This document shows positions 1 to 9,112 of a stretch of DNA of 34,823 nucleotides, in pieces; the first letter of the stretch is position 1; each line of letters begins with the position of its first letter. A program made the position numbers and the translations under genes. The notes below the pieces were generated by a model that worked only from the letters and a program-made list of their open reading frames with translations, was not told the DNA's origin and did no database searches. The stretch covers positions 1 to 34,823 of the forward strand of contig JAFECX010000029.1 in the NCBI GenBank assembly GCA_018241895.1. Reading direction: 5' to 3'. The stretch is from Pseudomonadota bacterium (lineage in GTDB: Bacteria > Pseudomonadota > Gammaproteobacteria > Burkholderiales > Burkholderiaceae_C).

Positions 1-312
1 CGCTCGGAGGGCAGCGGCAAGGCCGCCGCACGCCGGCCGCGCCACGTGTGCGAAAAGACGGACGACGCAAGGCGGCGGCGCACGGCGGCGCACGGCGGCG
101 CACGGCGGCGCACGGCGGCACACGGCGGCACACGGCGGCACACGGCGGCACACGGCGGCGCACGGCGGCGCGGCGCCGCGAATCACTATGACCACCCCGC
201 GTCGGCACGCCGAGCCCCGGCGTCACCATAATGCCTGCTGCGCCTGCGCTCGGCCGCACACCCGGGCCGCGACGGGCGATGGCGCCGGCAGCCACGGCAA
301 GGAGCGAGAGTG
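1..312. other. Intergenic region upstream of the glucose operon
   Basis: Apart from the 10-bp tandem repeat I see no gene here. Open frames crossing it encode only low-complexity Arg/Ala/His/Gly stretches. An AAGGAG-like ribosome binding site lies at about 299-304, just before gnd. I could not identify convincing -35/-10 or sigma54 boxes. The region presumably carries the promoter for the five-gene operon that follows, but the start of that region is cut off by the window edge. Confidence 0.5.
81..170. repeat. 10-bp tandem repeat, nine copies
   Basis: Nine consecutive 10-bp units of the form CACGGCGGCR occupy this stretch. The last base alternates in blocks: G in the first three units, A in the next four, G in the last two. 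The 10 bases before it (71-80) are a degenerate unit. The repeat ends about 140 bp upstream of the gnd start and no credible gene spans it. The unit length is close to one helical turn. No function can be assigned; slippage-prone copy number is an inference. Confidence 0.9.
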
Positions 313-1335
313 ATGCAGATCGGAATCGTCGGCCTGGGCCGCATGGGATCGAACATGGCGCGGCGGCTGATGGCTGCAGGGCACGAGTGCGTCGTGCACG
401 ACATCCACCCCGATCCGGTGCAGGCGCTGGTGGGCGCGGGCGCGCGCGGCGCCGCGTCGCTTGCCGAGCTCGCACAGCAGCTGCAGGCGCCGCGCGCCGT
501 CTGGCTGATGCTGCCCGCGGCGGTCGTCGACGGCACGATCGAGGCGCTCGTGCCGCATCTGCAGCGCGAGGACATCGTCATCGACGGCGGCAACTCGAAC
601 TACCGCGACGACCTGCGCCGCGCGGCCGCGCTCGCGCCACGCGGCCTGCACTACGTCGACGTGGGCACCAGCGGCGGCGTGTGGGGGCGCGACGTCGGCT
701 ACTGCCTGATGGTCGGCGGCGAGCCGCAGGCCGTCGGCCGCCTCGAGCCGATCTTCGGCGCGCTGGCGCCGGGCGTCGATGCGGCGCCGCCCACCCCCGG
801 GCGTGCGGAGCGCGTGGGCCGCGGCGTCGGCGCCGAGCGCGGCTGGCTGCACTGCGGGCCGAGCGGCGCCGGCCACTTCGTGAAGATGGTGCACAACGGC
901 ATCGAGTACGGGCTGATGGCGGCCTATGCCGAGGGCCTGGACATCCTGCGCCACGCCGGCATCGGCAAGGACACGCACGCGGCCGACGCCGAGACGGCGC
1001 CGCTGGCCGATCCCGAGGCCTACCGCTACGACTTCGACATTGCCGAGATCACCGAACTGTGGCGCCGCGGCAGCGTCGTGCGCTCGTGGCTGCTCGACCT
1101 CGGCGCGCACGCGCTGCTGCACGACCCGCAGCTCGACGACCTGCAGGGCCGGGTCGCCGATTCGGGCGAAGGGCGCTGGACGCTCGAGGCCGCCATCGAC
1201 ACCGGCACGCCGGCGCCGGTGCTGGCCAGCGCGCTGTTCGCGCGCTTCGCCTCGCGCGGGCGCAGCGAATTCGCCGATCGCCTGCTCTCGGCGATGCGGC
1301 GCGAGTTCGGCGGCCACGAGGAACGCAAGGCGTGA
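313..1335 (+). CDS. gnd: 6-phosphogluconate dehydrogenase (decarboxylating), short form
   Basis: Oxidises and decarboxylates 6-phosphogluconate to ribulose-5-phosphate with reduction of NAD(P)+, the last oxidative step of the pentose phosphate pathway. The 340-residue length fits the short YqeC/GndA-like class rather than the roughly 470-residue form. Visible motifs are the Rossmann loop GLGRMG (8-13), [10 protein letters not shown] (91-100), GTSGGVWG (118-125) and the substrate/catalytic segment [19 protein letters not shown] (182-200) with Lys191. ATG 313 is chosen because GGAG (301-304) sits 8 nt upstream; a GTG at 310 is the alternative. It is the first gene of a five-gene operon and ends 7 nt before zwf. 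Cofactor preference cannot be read with certainty. Confidence 0.93.
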   Translation: MQIGIVGLGRMGSNMARRLMAAGHECVVHDIHPDPVQALVGAGARGAASLAELAQQLQAPRAVWLMLPAAVVDGTIEALVPHLQREDIVIDGGNSNYRDDLRRAAALAPRGLHYVDVGTSGGVWGRDVGYCLMVGGEPQAVGRLEPIFGALAPGVDAAPPTPGRAERVGRGVGAERGWLHCGPSGAGHFVKMVHNGIEYGLMAAYAEGLDILRHAGIGKDTHAADAETAPLADPEAYRYDFDIAEITELWRRGSVVRSWLLDLGAHALLHDPQLDDLQGRVADSGEGRWTLEAAIDTGTPAPVLASALFARFASRGRSEFADRLLSAMRREFGGHEERKA

Positions 1336-1342
1336 GGACGCG

Positions 1343-2716
1343 ATGATCCACGAACCCAGCGACGCCCTGGTGCTCTTCGGCGCCACCGGCGACCTCGCCC
1401 ATCGCAAGATCTTCCCCGCGCTGCAGGCGCTGGTGGCCAGCGGCCGGCTCGAGGTGCCGGTGATCGGCATGGCGCACTCCGACTGGGGCCTCGAGCAGTT
1501 GCGCGAGCGCGTGCGCAGCAGCCTGAAGGCGCACGGCAGCGGCCTGGACGCGGCCGCCGAGCGTCTGCTCGCGCTCCTGAGCTACGTCGACGGCGACTAC
1601 CGCGAGGCCGCCACGCACACCAGGCTGCGCGCGGCGCTGGGCAAGGCGCAGCATCCGCTGCACTACCTGGCGGTGCCGCCCAGCCTCTTTCCCACGGTGG
1701 TCGACGGCATCGGCGACTCGGGCAGCGCAGCGGGCGCGCGCGTCGTGGTCGAGAAGCCCTTCGGGCGCGACCTCGCGTCGGCCCGGTCGCTGAACCAGGC
1801 GCTGCACCGCACGTTCGCCGAGAGCGCGGTGTTCCGCATCGACCACTACCTGGGCAAGGAGGCGGTGCAGAACCTGCTGTACTTCCGCTTCGCCAACGCC
1901 TTCCTCGAGCCGTTGTGGAACCGCGACCATGTCGCGAGCATCCAGATCACGATGGCCGAATCGATCGACGTGCAGGGGCGCGGCCGCTTCTACGAGGAAG
2001 TGGGCGCGCTGCGCGACGTGGTGCAGAACCACATGCTGCAGGTCCTCGCCCACCTGGCGATGGAGCCGCCGGTGGGCGCCGGCGCCGAGGCGCTGCGCGA
2101 CGAGAAGGTCAAGGTCTTTCGCGGCATCCGGCCGCTGACGTCCGACGACCTGCTGCGCGGCCAGTACGCGGGCTACCGCAGCGAGGACGGCGTGGCCGCC
2201 GCATCGCAGGTCGAGACCTGGTGCGCGCTCAGGCTGCACCTGGATTCGTGGCGTTGGGCGGGGGTGCCGATCTTCATCCGTGCCGGCAAGCGCATGGCCA
2301 CCACCGCGACCGAAGTCATGGTGCGGCTCAAGGGCCCGCCGCAACAGGTCTTCGGCGAAGCGCCGGCCGCGAACTACCTGCGCTTTCGGCTCGGGCCCGA
2401 GCGCGTCGCGATCGCGATCGGCGCAAACACGAAGCGCAGCGGCGCGGCGATGAACGGCGAGCCGGTCGAGCTGTACGTCTGCAACAGCCGCGGGCCCGAG
2501 ATGAGCGCGTACGAGCGGCTGATCGGCGACGCGCTCGAGGGCGACCCGACGCTGTTCGCGCGCGAGGACGGCGTCGAGGCCGCCTGGCAGATCGTCGATC
2601 CGGTGCTGCACCTCGCGCTGCCGGTGCACGCGTACGACCCGGGCAGCTGGGGACCGCGCGAAGCCGACGCGATGACCGCCGAGTTCGGCGGCTGGCACAA
2701 CCCTGCTGGAGCCTGA
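1343..2716 (+). CDS. zwf: Glucose-6-phosphate dehydrogenase (copy 1)
   Basis: Oxidises glucose-6-phosphate to 6-phosphoglucono-1,5-lactone with NAD(P)+. The protein is 457 residues, shorter than the usual 480-500. It has the nucleotide-binding GATGDL (13-18), EKPFGRDL (137-144) and the substrate/catalytic signature RIDHYLGKE (165-173). The ATG at 1343 follows an AGGA that overlaps the gnd stop, so the two genes are probably translationally linked. pgl starts 5 nt after its stop. A second, clearly different zwf lies at 14932-16407 in this window. The genomic pairing with gnd, pgl and a glucokinase makes the assignment very secure. Confidence 0.95.
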   Translation: MIHEPSDALVLFGATGDLAHRKIFPALQALVASGRLEVPVIGMAHSDWGLEQLRERVRSSLKAHGSGLDAAAERLLALLSYVDGDYREAATHTRLRAALGKAQHPLHYLAVPPSLFPTVVDGIGDSGSAAGARVVVEKPFGRDLASARSLNQALHRTFAESAVFRIDHYLGKEAVQNLLYFRFANAFLEPLWNRDHVASIQITMAESIDVQGRGRFYEEVGALRDVVQNHMLQVLAHLAMEPPVGAGAEALRDEKVKVFRGIRPLTSDDLLRGQYAGYRSEDGVAAASQVETWCALRLHLDSWRWAGVPIFIRAGKRMATTATEVMVRLKGPPQQVFGEAPAANYLRFRLGPERVAIAIGANTKRSGAAMNGEPVELYVCNSRGPEMSAYERLIGDALEGDPTLFAREDGVEAAWQIVDPVLHLALPVHAYDPGSWGPREADAMTAEFGGWHNPAGA

Positions 2717-2721
2717 AGACC

Positions 2722-3420
2722 ATGCAAGTCGAAGTCCTGCCCGACCCGGCGGCCGCCGCCGAGCGCGCCGCGGCGTTCATCGCCGAGCGCGCCCAGGAGG
2801 CGCTGCGCGAGCGCGGGCGCTTCCTGCTGGCCCTGTCGGGCGGGCACACGCCGCTCGCGATGTACGAGGCGCTGGCGCGGCACGCGCTGCCGTGGCAGCA
2901 GGTCGAGATGTTCCAGGTCGACGAGCGCGTCGTGCCGCCGACGAGGGCCGAGCGCAACTGGAACCCCATCCGGCGCCTGCTGCTCGCCCGCGCCGCCGCA
3001 CCGGCGCCGCACGGACACCCGATGCCCGTCGATGGGGCCGACCTCGTCGAAGCCGCCGGGGCCTACGCCGAGACGCTGGTGCAGGTCGCCGGCGCGCCGC
3101 CGAGGCTCGACCTCGTGCACCTCGGGCTCGGCGCAGACGGCCACACGGCGTCGCTCTTTCCGGGCGACCCGGCGCTCGAGGTCGACGACGCCTGGGTCGC
3201 GCTCACCGGAGTGCACCACGGACACCGCCGCATGACGCTCACGCTGCCGGCGATCGATCGCGCCCGCTGCATCCTGTGGCTGGTCTGCGGCGCCGACAAG
3301 GCGAGGATGCTGCGCCGCCTGACCGAAGGCGACGAGACCATCCCCGCAGGCCGGGTGCCCCGCAACCATGCCTGGATCATCGCCGACCGGACGGCGCGGC
3401 CGGCCGACGAGCAGCCGTGA
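2722..3420 (+). CDS. pgl: 6-phosphogluconolactonase
   Basis: Hydrolyses 6-phosphogluconolactone to 6-phosphogluconate, linking Zwf to Gnd. The 232-residue protein has the sugar-phosphate isomerase-like fold signatures SGGHTP (39-44), DERVVP (67-72) and LGLGADGHTASLFPG (134-148), which are typical of the Pgl/DevB family. The start ATG follows the zwf stop by 5 nt. The stop TGA overlaps the GTG start of the next gene in a GTGA arrangement, which indicates translational coupling. All three enzymes of the oxidative branch are therefore consecutive. Confidence 0.95.
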   Translation: MQVEVLPDPAAAAERAAAFIAERAQEALRERGRFLLALSGGHTPLAMYEALARHALPWQQVEMFQVDERVVPPTRAERNWNPIRRLLLARAAAPAPHGHPMPVDGADLVEAAGAYAETLVQVAGAPPRLDLVHLGLGADGHTASLFPGDPALEVDDAWVALTGVHHGHRRMTLTLPAIDRARCILWLVCGADKARMLRRLTEGDETIPAGRVPRNHAWIIADRTARPADEQP

Positions 3421-4097
3421 CCGCGGTGCTCGCCGTCGACGTCGGCGGCAGCCACGTCAAGTGCCTTGCGAGCGGCCAGACATCGCCGCGGCGCATCGTC
3501 TCCGGCCCGACGTTGACGGCCGCGGCGATGGTGCAGCGCGTGCAGGCGCTGGCGCGCGGCTGGCGCTACGAGGCGGTATCCATCGGCTACCCGGGTCCGG
3601 TGCTGCACGGCTCGCCGGTACGCGAGCCGCACAACCTGGGCCAGGGCTGGGTCGGCTTCGACTACGCCGGCGCCTTCGGCCATCCGGTCAAGCTCGTCAA
3701 CGACGCGGCCATGCAGGCCCTGGGCAGCTACGAGGGCGGCCGTATGCTGTTCCTGGGTCTGGGGACCGGCCTGGGTTCGGCGCTCGTCGTCGACGGCCGG
3801 ATCGAGGCGATGGAGCTTGCGCACCTGCCCTACCGCAAGGGCCGCACCTACGAGGACTGTGTCGGCGAACGCGGCCTCGAGCGGCTGGGCAAGAAGAAGT
3901 GGCGCCGCGCGGTGCTCGACGTCATCGCGGAACTGTACGCGGCGCTGGCGCCCGAGTACGTCGTGCTCGGCGGCGGCAACGCGCGGCGCATGAAGACGCT
4001 GCCCGCCTACGTGCGCCGCGGCGACAACGCCAATGCCTTCGCCGGCGGCTTTCGCCTCTGGGCCGACAAGGCGGCGGCCGGCGAGCCACATGAGTGA
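3417..4097 (+). CDS. ROK-type sugar kinase, polyphosphate-glucokinase-like
   Basis: Probable glucokinase of the ROK/actin-like ATPase superfamily, supplying glucose-6-phosphate to the neighbouring Zwf. The 226-residue protein begins with the phosphate-binding loop VDVGGSHVK and has a second loop LGLGTGLGSALVVDG followed by MELAHL, which resembles polyphosphate glucokinases. It ends with a VVLGGGNARRMK segment. The Cys-rich zinc motif of classical ROK glucokinases is absent, as in PpgK proteins, but it is shorter than typical PpgK (about 250-270). The GTG start is set by GTGA overlap with pgl. Whether the phosphoryl donor is polyphosphate or ATP cannot be decided from sequence alone. Confidence 0.75.
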   Translation: MTAVLAVDVGGSHVKCLASGQTSPRRIVSGPTLTAAAMVQRVQALARGWRYEAVSIGYPGPVLHGSPVREPHNLGQGWVGFDYAGAFGHPVKLVNDAAMQALGSYEGGRMLFLGLGTGLGSALVVDGRIEAMELAHLPYRKGRTYEDCVGERGLERLGKKKWRRAVLDVIAELYAALAPEYVVLGGGNARRMKTLPAYVRRGDNANAFAGGFRLWADKAAAGEPHE

Positions 4098-6504
4098 CGC
4101 CGAAGCGGCGCCCGGCGGCCCGGGCATCGAGCCGACCTGGTCGAGCAGCGCCAAGGACATCGTCGGCGCCTCGCTCGGACCGGCGCGGCTGTGGTTCACG
4201 ATCGGCCACGGCATCGTCAACGAGGTCTACTACCCGCGCATCGACACGCCGCAGATCCGCGACCTGGGCTTCATCGTCGCCGACGACCGGGGCTTGTGGC
4301 GCGAGGTCAAGCGGCTGCGCGCCTACACGCTCGAGACGCCCGCGCCGGGCATCCCGGCGCTGCGCATCGTGCACGTGCACGAGCGCTTCACGCTCACGCT
4401 GCGCATCGTCGGCGATCCGCGGCGCGACGTGCTGCTGATCGAGCTCACGCTGCAAGGCGAGGCGGCGCTGCGCCCGTACGCGCTGCTCGCGCCGCACGTC
4501 GGCGGCACCGGTCACGACAACGTGGCCGAGGTCGCCGATTACGGCGGCCGGCGCGTGCTGTGCGCCGGCCGGCCGTCGGGCGGCTCGACCTGCCTCGCGC
4601 TGGCGGCGGTCGACGAGGCGCAACGCGACGCCTGGGGCCGCGCGAGCGCGGGCTTCGTCGGCACCAGCGACGGCTGGCAGGACTTCGACCGCCACGGCGC
4701 GATGCGCTGGCAGTACGCCTCGGCCGGGCCCGGCAACGTGGCGCTCACGGGCGAGTTGCCGCGGCGCTGCGTGCTCGCGCTGGCCCTGGGCGCCAGCCCC
4801 GAAGCGGCGGCCACGCTGGCCATCGGCGCGCTCACGCAGCCCTTCGAACTGCCCTGGCGCCAGCAGATCGACGACTGGCAGCGCTGGCATGCGGGGCTCG
4901 TCGCGCAGTCGTGCACGCTGCTGTCGGCGCCGCTGCGTGCGCAGCTCGCGGTCTCGGCGATGACGCTGCGCGTGCACCAGGACAAGATCCATCCCGGCGC
5001 GATGGTGGCCAGCCTCAGCGTGCCCTGGGGCAACAGCCGCGACGAGCGCGGCGGCTACCACCTCGTGTGGCCGCGCGACCTCGTCGAGTGCGCCGGCGCG
5101 CTGCTCGGGCTCGGGCAGCAGGCCGAGGCGCGCGACGTGCTGCGCTACCTCATCGCCTCGCAGCACGCCGACGGCCACTGGAACCAGAACCAGTGGCTCG
5201 GCGGCAAGGCCTATTGGGGCGGCGTGCAGCTCGACGAGGTCGCCTTCCCGGTCCTGCTCGCGGCACTGCTGGCCGAGCACGATGCGTTGGGCGGCATCGA
5301 GGTGCGCGACATGGTGCAGCGGGCGCTGGGCTTCATCGTGCGCAACGGCCCGGCTACCGAACAGGACCGCTGGGAGGAGGATGCCGGCGTCAACACCTTC
5401 ACGCTCGCGGTCTCGATCGCGGCGCTGGTGGCCGGGGCCGGGCTGGTGGAACCCGCCGCACGCGAGTTCGTGCTCGCGCTGGCCGACGACTGGAACTCGC
5501 GCATCGAGAGCTACACCGCCGTCTACGGCAGCGCGCTGGCGCGCCGTCTGGGCGTGGCCGGCTACTACGTGCGCGTGGCGCCGCCGGCGATCTTCTGCGA
5601 CGACCGCGCGCTGCAGCGCAGCGTGCCGATCAAGAACCGGGCCGAGGGCGCGGCGCCCGCGGCCGAGGAGCAGGTCTCGACCGATGCGCTGCAGCTCGTG
5701 CGCTTCGGCCTGCGCCGCGCCGACGACCCGCTGGTGTGCGACACGGTCAAGGTGATCGACGCCTTGCTGCGCGTCGACACGCCCAGTGGCCCGGCCTGGC
5801 GGCGCTACAACGGCGACGGCTACGGCGAGCACGACGACGGCGCGCCCTTCGACGGCAGCGGCGGCGGGCGGCCGTGGCCGCTGCTCACCGGCGAGCGCGG
5901 CCACTACGAACTGCTGGCCGGCCGCGACGCGATGCCCTTCCTGCAGGCGATGGCCGACATGGCGAGCGCCGGCGGCATGCTGCCCGAACAGGTGTGGGAC
6001 AGCGCGCCGGTGCCGCGGCGGCGCCTGTATCCCGGGCGCCCGAGCGGCTCGGCGATGCCGCTGGCGTGGACGCACGCCGAGTTCGTCAAGCTCGCGCTGT
6101 CGTGCCACGGCACGCGGCCCTGCGACTGCCCGACGTCGGTGTGGGAGCGCTACGGCGGCCGACGCCCGACGCCCAAGGTCACGATCTGGCTCGAGCAGGC
6201 ACCGCTGGCGCGTGCCGCCGCCGGTCTCGACGTGCTCGTGTGCCTGCGCGAGCCGGCGCTCGTGCACTGGGGCATCGACGGCTGGCGCGAGCGCACTGAC
6301 GTGCGCACCGAGTCGCTGATCGGCCTCGGCGTGCACGTCGCGCGCCTGCCCGTTGCGACGCTGGACAGCGGGCAGTCGATCGACTTCACGTGGCGCACGC
6401 AGACCACGGGCGAGTGGACCGGCGTCGACCAGCGGCTCACGCTCGTCGCCCCCGCTGCACAGGCCGCACCCGCAAGCGCCGATCCGTCGCCCCGCGTCTG
6501 CTGA
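4090..6504 (+). CDS. Glycoside hydrolase family 15 (glucoamylase/glucodextranase-like)
   Basis: An 804-residue exo-acting alpha-glucan hydrolase that should release glucose from starch-, glycogen- or dextran-like glucans. An N-terminal beta-sandwich (about residues 20-270, glucodextranase N-domain type) precedes the alpha/alpha barrel. In the barrel I see WPRDL (from W327), WEEDAG (from W428, carrying the likely general-acid Glu) and ERGHYEL with Glu607 as probable general base. No signal peptide is evident, so action on intracellular glucan is inferred. The ATG at 4090 overlaps the end of the kinase gene by 8 nt. It is the last gene of the operon; substrate linkage (1,4 versus 1,6) is uncertain. 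Confidence 0.85.
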   Translation: MSDAEAAPGGPGIEPTWSSSAKDIVGASLGPARLWFTIGHGIVNEVYYPRIDTPQIRDLGFIVADDRGLWREVKRLRAYTLETPAPGIPALRIVHVHERFTLTLRIVGDPRRDVLLIELTLQGEAALRPYALLAPHVGGTGHDNVAEVADYGGRRVLCAGRPSGGSTCLALAAVDEAQRDAWGRASAGFVGTSDGWQDFDRHGAMRWQYASAGPGNVALTGELPRRCVLALALGASPEAAATLAIGALTQPFELPWRQQIDDWQRWHAGLVAQSCTLLSAPLRAQLAVSAMTLRVHQDKIHPGAMVASLSVPWGNSRDERGGYHLVWPRDLVECAGALLGLGQQAEARDVLRYLIASQHADGHWNQNQWLGGKAYWGGVQLDEVAFPVLLAALLAEHDALGGIEVRDMVQRALGFIVRNGPATEQDRWEEDAGVNTFTLAVSIAALVAGAGLVEPAAREFVLALADDWNSRIESYTAVYGSALARRLGVAGYYVRVAPPAIFCDDRALQRSVPIKNRAEGAAPAAEEQVSTDALQLVRFGLRRADDPLVCDTVKVIDALLRVDTPSGPAWRRYNGDGYGEHDDGAPFDGSGGGRPWPLLTGERGHYELLAGRDAMPFLQAMADMASAGGMLPEQVWDSAPVPRRRLYPGRPSGSAMPLAWTHAEFVKLALSCHGTRPCDCPTSVWERYGGRRPTPKVTIWLEQAPLARAAAGLDVLVCLREPALVHWGIDGWRERTDVRTESLIGLGVHVARLPVATLDSGQSIDFTWRTQTTGEWTGVDQRLTLVAPAAQAAPASADPSPRVC

Positions 6505-6519
6505 GAACCGGTGAACGAA

Positions 6520-6533
6520 CCGCGGCGCCGCGG
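6520..6533. terminator. GC palindrome between convergent genes
   Basis: A perfect 14-bp palindrome, CCGCGGCGCCGCGG, lies in the 73-bp gap between the ends of the GH15 gene and the oppositely oriented osmC. It could form the stem of a bidirectional terminator. There is no T-tract on either side and no natural loop, so this is a weak candidate. Confidence 0.25.
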
Positions 6534-6577
6534 GAGGCCGACGCGCGGGCTTGCCGCCGACGCGCCGCACACGCGGC

Positions 6578-7003
6578 TCAGGCTTTCGCCAGCTTCGCCT
6601 GGAGCCGGATCTCGGGCCCGGCCAGTGCCTTGCTCACCGGGCAGCCGCTCTTGGCCGCCTCGGCCTGTTCCAGGAACTTCGCCTCGCTGAGGCCCGGCAC
6701 CTCGGCGACGGTCTGGAGCTCGATGAGGTCGATCGTCAACGACGCGTCGTCGATGCGCACGTTGGCCGTGGTGCGGATGCTCCTGGCCGGCGTGCCGGCC
6801 TTGTCGAGCAGGGCCGACAGATACATCGAGTAGCAGCCGGCATGCGCGGCACCGATCAGTTCCTCGGGATTGGTGCCCGGACCCGACGCGAAGCGCGACG
6901 CGAAGCTGAACGGGCCCTCGTAGGCGCCGCTGCCCAGCCGCATGCGGCCATTGCCTTCTTTCAGCGTGCCGTTCCATTCGGCCGATGAGATGCGCGTAGC
7001 CAT
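6578..7003 (-). CDS. osmC: OsmC family organic hydroperoxide peroxidase
   Basis: A 141-residue thiol peroxidase of the OsmC class that reduces organic hydroperoxides in the cytoplasm, probably as a homodimer. The two redox cysteines are present: Cys57 in GAAHAGCYSM and Cys121 in SGCPVSKAL, with the TNPEELIGAAHA block typical of OsmC proper rather than Ohr. The start ATG at 7003 is preceded by a strong AAAAGGAGT ribosome site. It lies 161 bp downstream of the mgtC-like gene on the same strand and faces the GH15 gene tail to tail. Dps and catalase nearby support an oxidative/osmotic stress role. Confidence 0.93.
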   Translation of the reverse strand: MATRISSAEWNGTLKEGNGRMRLGSGAYEGPFSFASRFASGPGTNPEELIGAAHAGCYSMYLSALLDKAGTPARSIRTTANVRIDDASLTIDLIELQTVAEVPGLSEAKFLEQAEAAKSGCPVSKALAGPEIRLQAKLAKA

Positions 7004-7164
7004 CGAACGTACTCCTTTTGCTGACGTGGAAAGGCGCTCATGGTGCGCCGTTTGCCCGCGACGCGCACGGCGCGCCCGGCTTGGCCCCTGGGTGCGTGCC
7101 GATTCGCTGTCGACGTCGTGCAGCGCTCGGCGCGCCGCTCGACAGCGTGGCCCGCGCGCCGCAA

Positions 7165-8475
7165 TCACTCCAGGTTGACCAGCAGCGTGCGCACCCAGGG
7201 CTCGGCATAGTGGCTCAGCAGCAGCCCCACCATGCCGGCCACGGCGATGAAGACCATCGACAAGGCGAGCCGGCCGATCAGCCCGCCGCTGCGCGAGCGC
7301 AGCACGAACGACAGGCTGAAGACGACGCTGGTGAACGACGCCAGCACCGCACCCACGCCCGCGGTGGCGGCCGGAATGCTGTCCTGCGCGGCCAGCGCGG
7401 CGGCGGCGGCCACCGCGCTGGCGCTGGAAAGCAGGCCGCCGGCGATGCTGACGAAGTAGAACCCGGTGTCGCCGAAATGGCGCTGCGTCAGCGCGCCCAG
7501 CGCATGCAGCAGCATGAAGATGACCCCGTACTTGAGCGCCTGCGGCAGCGAGAACGGCATGTCGAGGTGGATGTCGGGCGCCGCGCCCTCGGACGGGTCG
7601 CGCGTGCGGCGCTGGCTCAGCACCACGAGCAGCGCGGCCGTACCCAGCATGAGGCCGAACGCCGAGAACGAGCGCACCAGCGCCTGCGGCGCCAGGATCA
7701 GCAGCAGCGTCGCGTTGCGCACGATCATCGCGCCGATGGCGAGCAGGATGCCGCGGTACGCGATACCGACGTAGGCGGCGCCGACCTCGCGCACGCGCTC
7801 GACGAGTTCGATGACGGTGAAGTTGCTGTTGATGAGGCCGCCGAAGAAGCCCGACAGTTCGGTGCCGCGCGTGCCGTACATCTTCCACAGCACGTAGTTG
7901 AAGAAGCCGATGCCCGCGATCAGGATCACCGCCACCCAGGCCGTGCGCGGCTCCACCAGGCGCCAGGGCCCGACCGCGCCCTCGGGCAGCGCCGGGTAGA
8001 TCACGATCGCCAGCACGGCGAGCAGGATGGCCGAGCGGATCTCGCCCTCGGAGACGCCCATCGAGAAGTCGGCCAGCCGCTCCTTCCATGCCAGCAGCGC
8101 GGTGGCCGTCACCATCACCGCCGCCGGGGCGATGGTGTGGCCGCGCCCGCACAGGATGCCGGCCATCGCCGTCACCATCATCGCGGCCGACGTGGTGAGC
8201 TCGGTGCCCAGGTTGGCACGCAGCGACGAGATGTTGAGGATCAGGATCAGCAGGCCGGTGAGTGCCAGGGTCGAGATCGCGTAGGAGGTGCCCAGCGCGC
8301 CGCCGATGGTGCCCAGCAGGCCGATGAAGCCGAAGGTGCGCAGCCCCGCTTCCTTGCCGCGGCGCTCGCGCTCCAGGCCGATCAGCAGTCCCAGCGCCAG
8401 GCCCAGCGCCAGGCGCATCAGGATGAGGTTGTACGGCCACGCGTTGGCCGGCAGCAACGCGTTGCCCTCGGTCAT
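7165..8475 (-). CDS. MgtC/SapB family membrane protein with DUF4010 domain
   Basis: A 436-residue polytopic inner-membrane protein. The N-terminal part has the MgtC/SapB signature GLLIGLERERRGKEAGLRTF, then hydrophobic helices. The C-terminal half corresponds to DUF4010, with about a dozen predicted membrane segments in total. MgtC relatives are linked to Mg2+ limitation, acid survival and membrane potential in other bacteria, but this longer MgtC-DUF4010 form has no established reaction. The start ATG at 8475 has only a G-rich, weak ribosome site. It sits between dps and osmC on the same strand. A transporter-like or regulatory membrane role is an inference. Confidence 0.85.
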   Translation of the reverse strand: MTEGNALLPANAWPYNLILMRLALGLALGLLIGLERERRGKEAGLRTFGFIGLLGTIGGALGTSYAISTLALTGLLILILNISSLRANLGTELTTSAAMMVTAMAGILCGRGHTIAPAAVMVTATALLAWKERLADFSMGVSEGEIRSAILLAVLAIVIYPALPEGAVGPWRLVEPRTAWVAVILIAGIGFFNYVLWKMYGTRGTELSGFFGGLINSNFTVIELVERVREVGAAYVGIAYRGILLAIGAMIVRNATLLLILAPQALVRSFSAFGLMLGTAALLVVLSQRRTRDPSEGAAPDIHLDMPFSLPQALKYGVIFMLLHALGALTQRHFGDTGFYFVSIAGGLLSSASAVAAAAALAAQDSIPAATAGVGAVLASFTSVVFSLSFVLRSRSGGLIGRLALSMVFIAVAGMVGLLLSHYAEPWVRTLLVNLE

Positions 8476-8556
8476 CGCGAGGCCCCCGGCATCACGCGCA
8501 GCGTGCGCGTGCTGCGGGTGTGCCGGGGTTCGGCCGCCGCGGCCTGCCGCCGGGCC

Positions 8557-9057
8557 TCATTCCTCGAGCAGCGAGCGCAGCATCCACGCCGTCTTCTCGT
8601 GGATGTCCAGGCGCTGCGTCAGCAGGTCGGCCGTCGGCTGGTCGCTGGCCTCGTCGGCGAGCGGGAAGACCTCGCGCGCGGTGCGTGCGACCGCCTCGTG
8701 GCCCTCGACCAGCACGCGCACCATGTCCAGCGCCTTGGGCGCCTCGGCGGGTGCGTCGGGCAGCGAGCTCAGCTTGACGAACTCGGCGTACGAGCCCGGG
8801 GCCGGATGGCCGAGCGCGCGGATGCGCTCGGCGATCGGATCGACCGCGTTCCACAGTTCGGTGTACTGCTGCATGAACATGTCGTGCAGCGTGTTGAACA
8901 TCGGCCCGGTGACGTTCCAGTGGAAGTTGTGCGTCGTCAGGTACAGCGTGTAGGTGTCGGCAAGCAGCTTCGACAGGCCGGCGACGATCGCGGCGCGGTC
9001 CTTGGACGAGATGCCGATGTCGATGGCGCCGGCGCGGCGCCCGTCCTTCTTGCCCAT
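8557..9057 (-). CDS. dps: Dps family DNA-protecting ferritin
   Basis: A 166-residue Dps protein that forms dodecameric shells, oxidises Fe(II) with H2O2 and shields DNA. Residues His46, His58, Asp73 and Glu77 match the E. coli Dps intersubunit ferroxidase residues (His51, His63, Asp78, Glu82) with a constant offset of five. The [12 protein letters not shown] segment is diagnostic. The start ATG at 9057 follows a strong GGAGGAA ribosome site. The short N-terminus is rich in Lys/Arg (KKDGRR), which in other Dps proteins contacts DNA. The catalase gene ends 55 bp upstream on the same strand. Confidence 0.95.
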   Translation of the reverse strand: MGKKDGRRAGAIDIGISSKDRAAIVAGLSKLLADTYTLYLTTHNFHWNVTGPMFNTLHDMFMQQYTELWNAVDPIAERIRALGHPAPGSYAEFVKLSSLPDAPAEAPKALDMVRVLVEGHEAVARTAREVFPLADEASDQPTADLLTQRLDIHEKTAWMLRSLLEE

Positions 9058-9112
9058 CTGTCGTTCCTCCTGCGTGCAAGGCGGCGAATGTAGCGCAACG
9101 CAAGGGCCGGCT

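Noticed and set aside
81..170. CRISPR array
   Set aside because: Units of 10 bp are contiguous without spacers and there are no cas genes.
3922..6570. An 882-codon minus-strand frame opposite the GH15 gene
   Set aside because: No motifs, compositionally biased, and the plus-strand GH15 has complete catalytic signatures.
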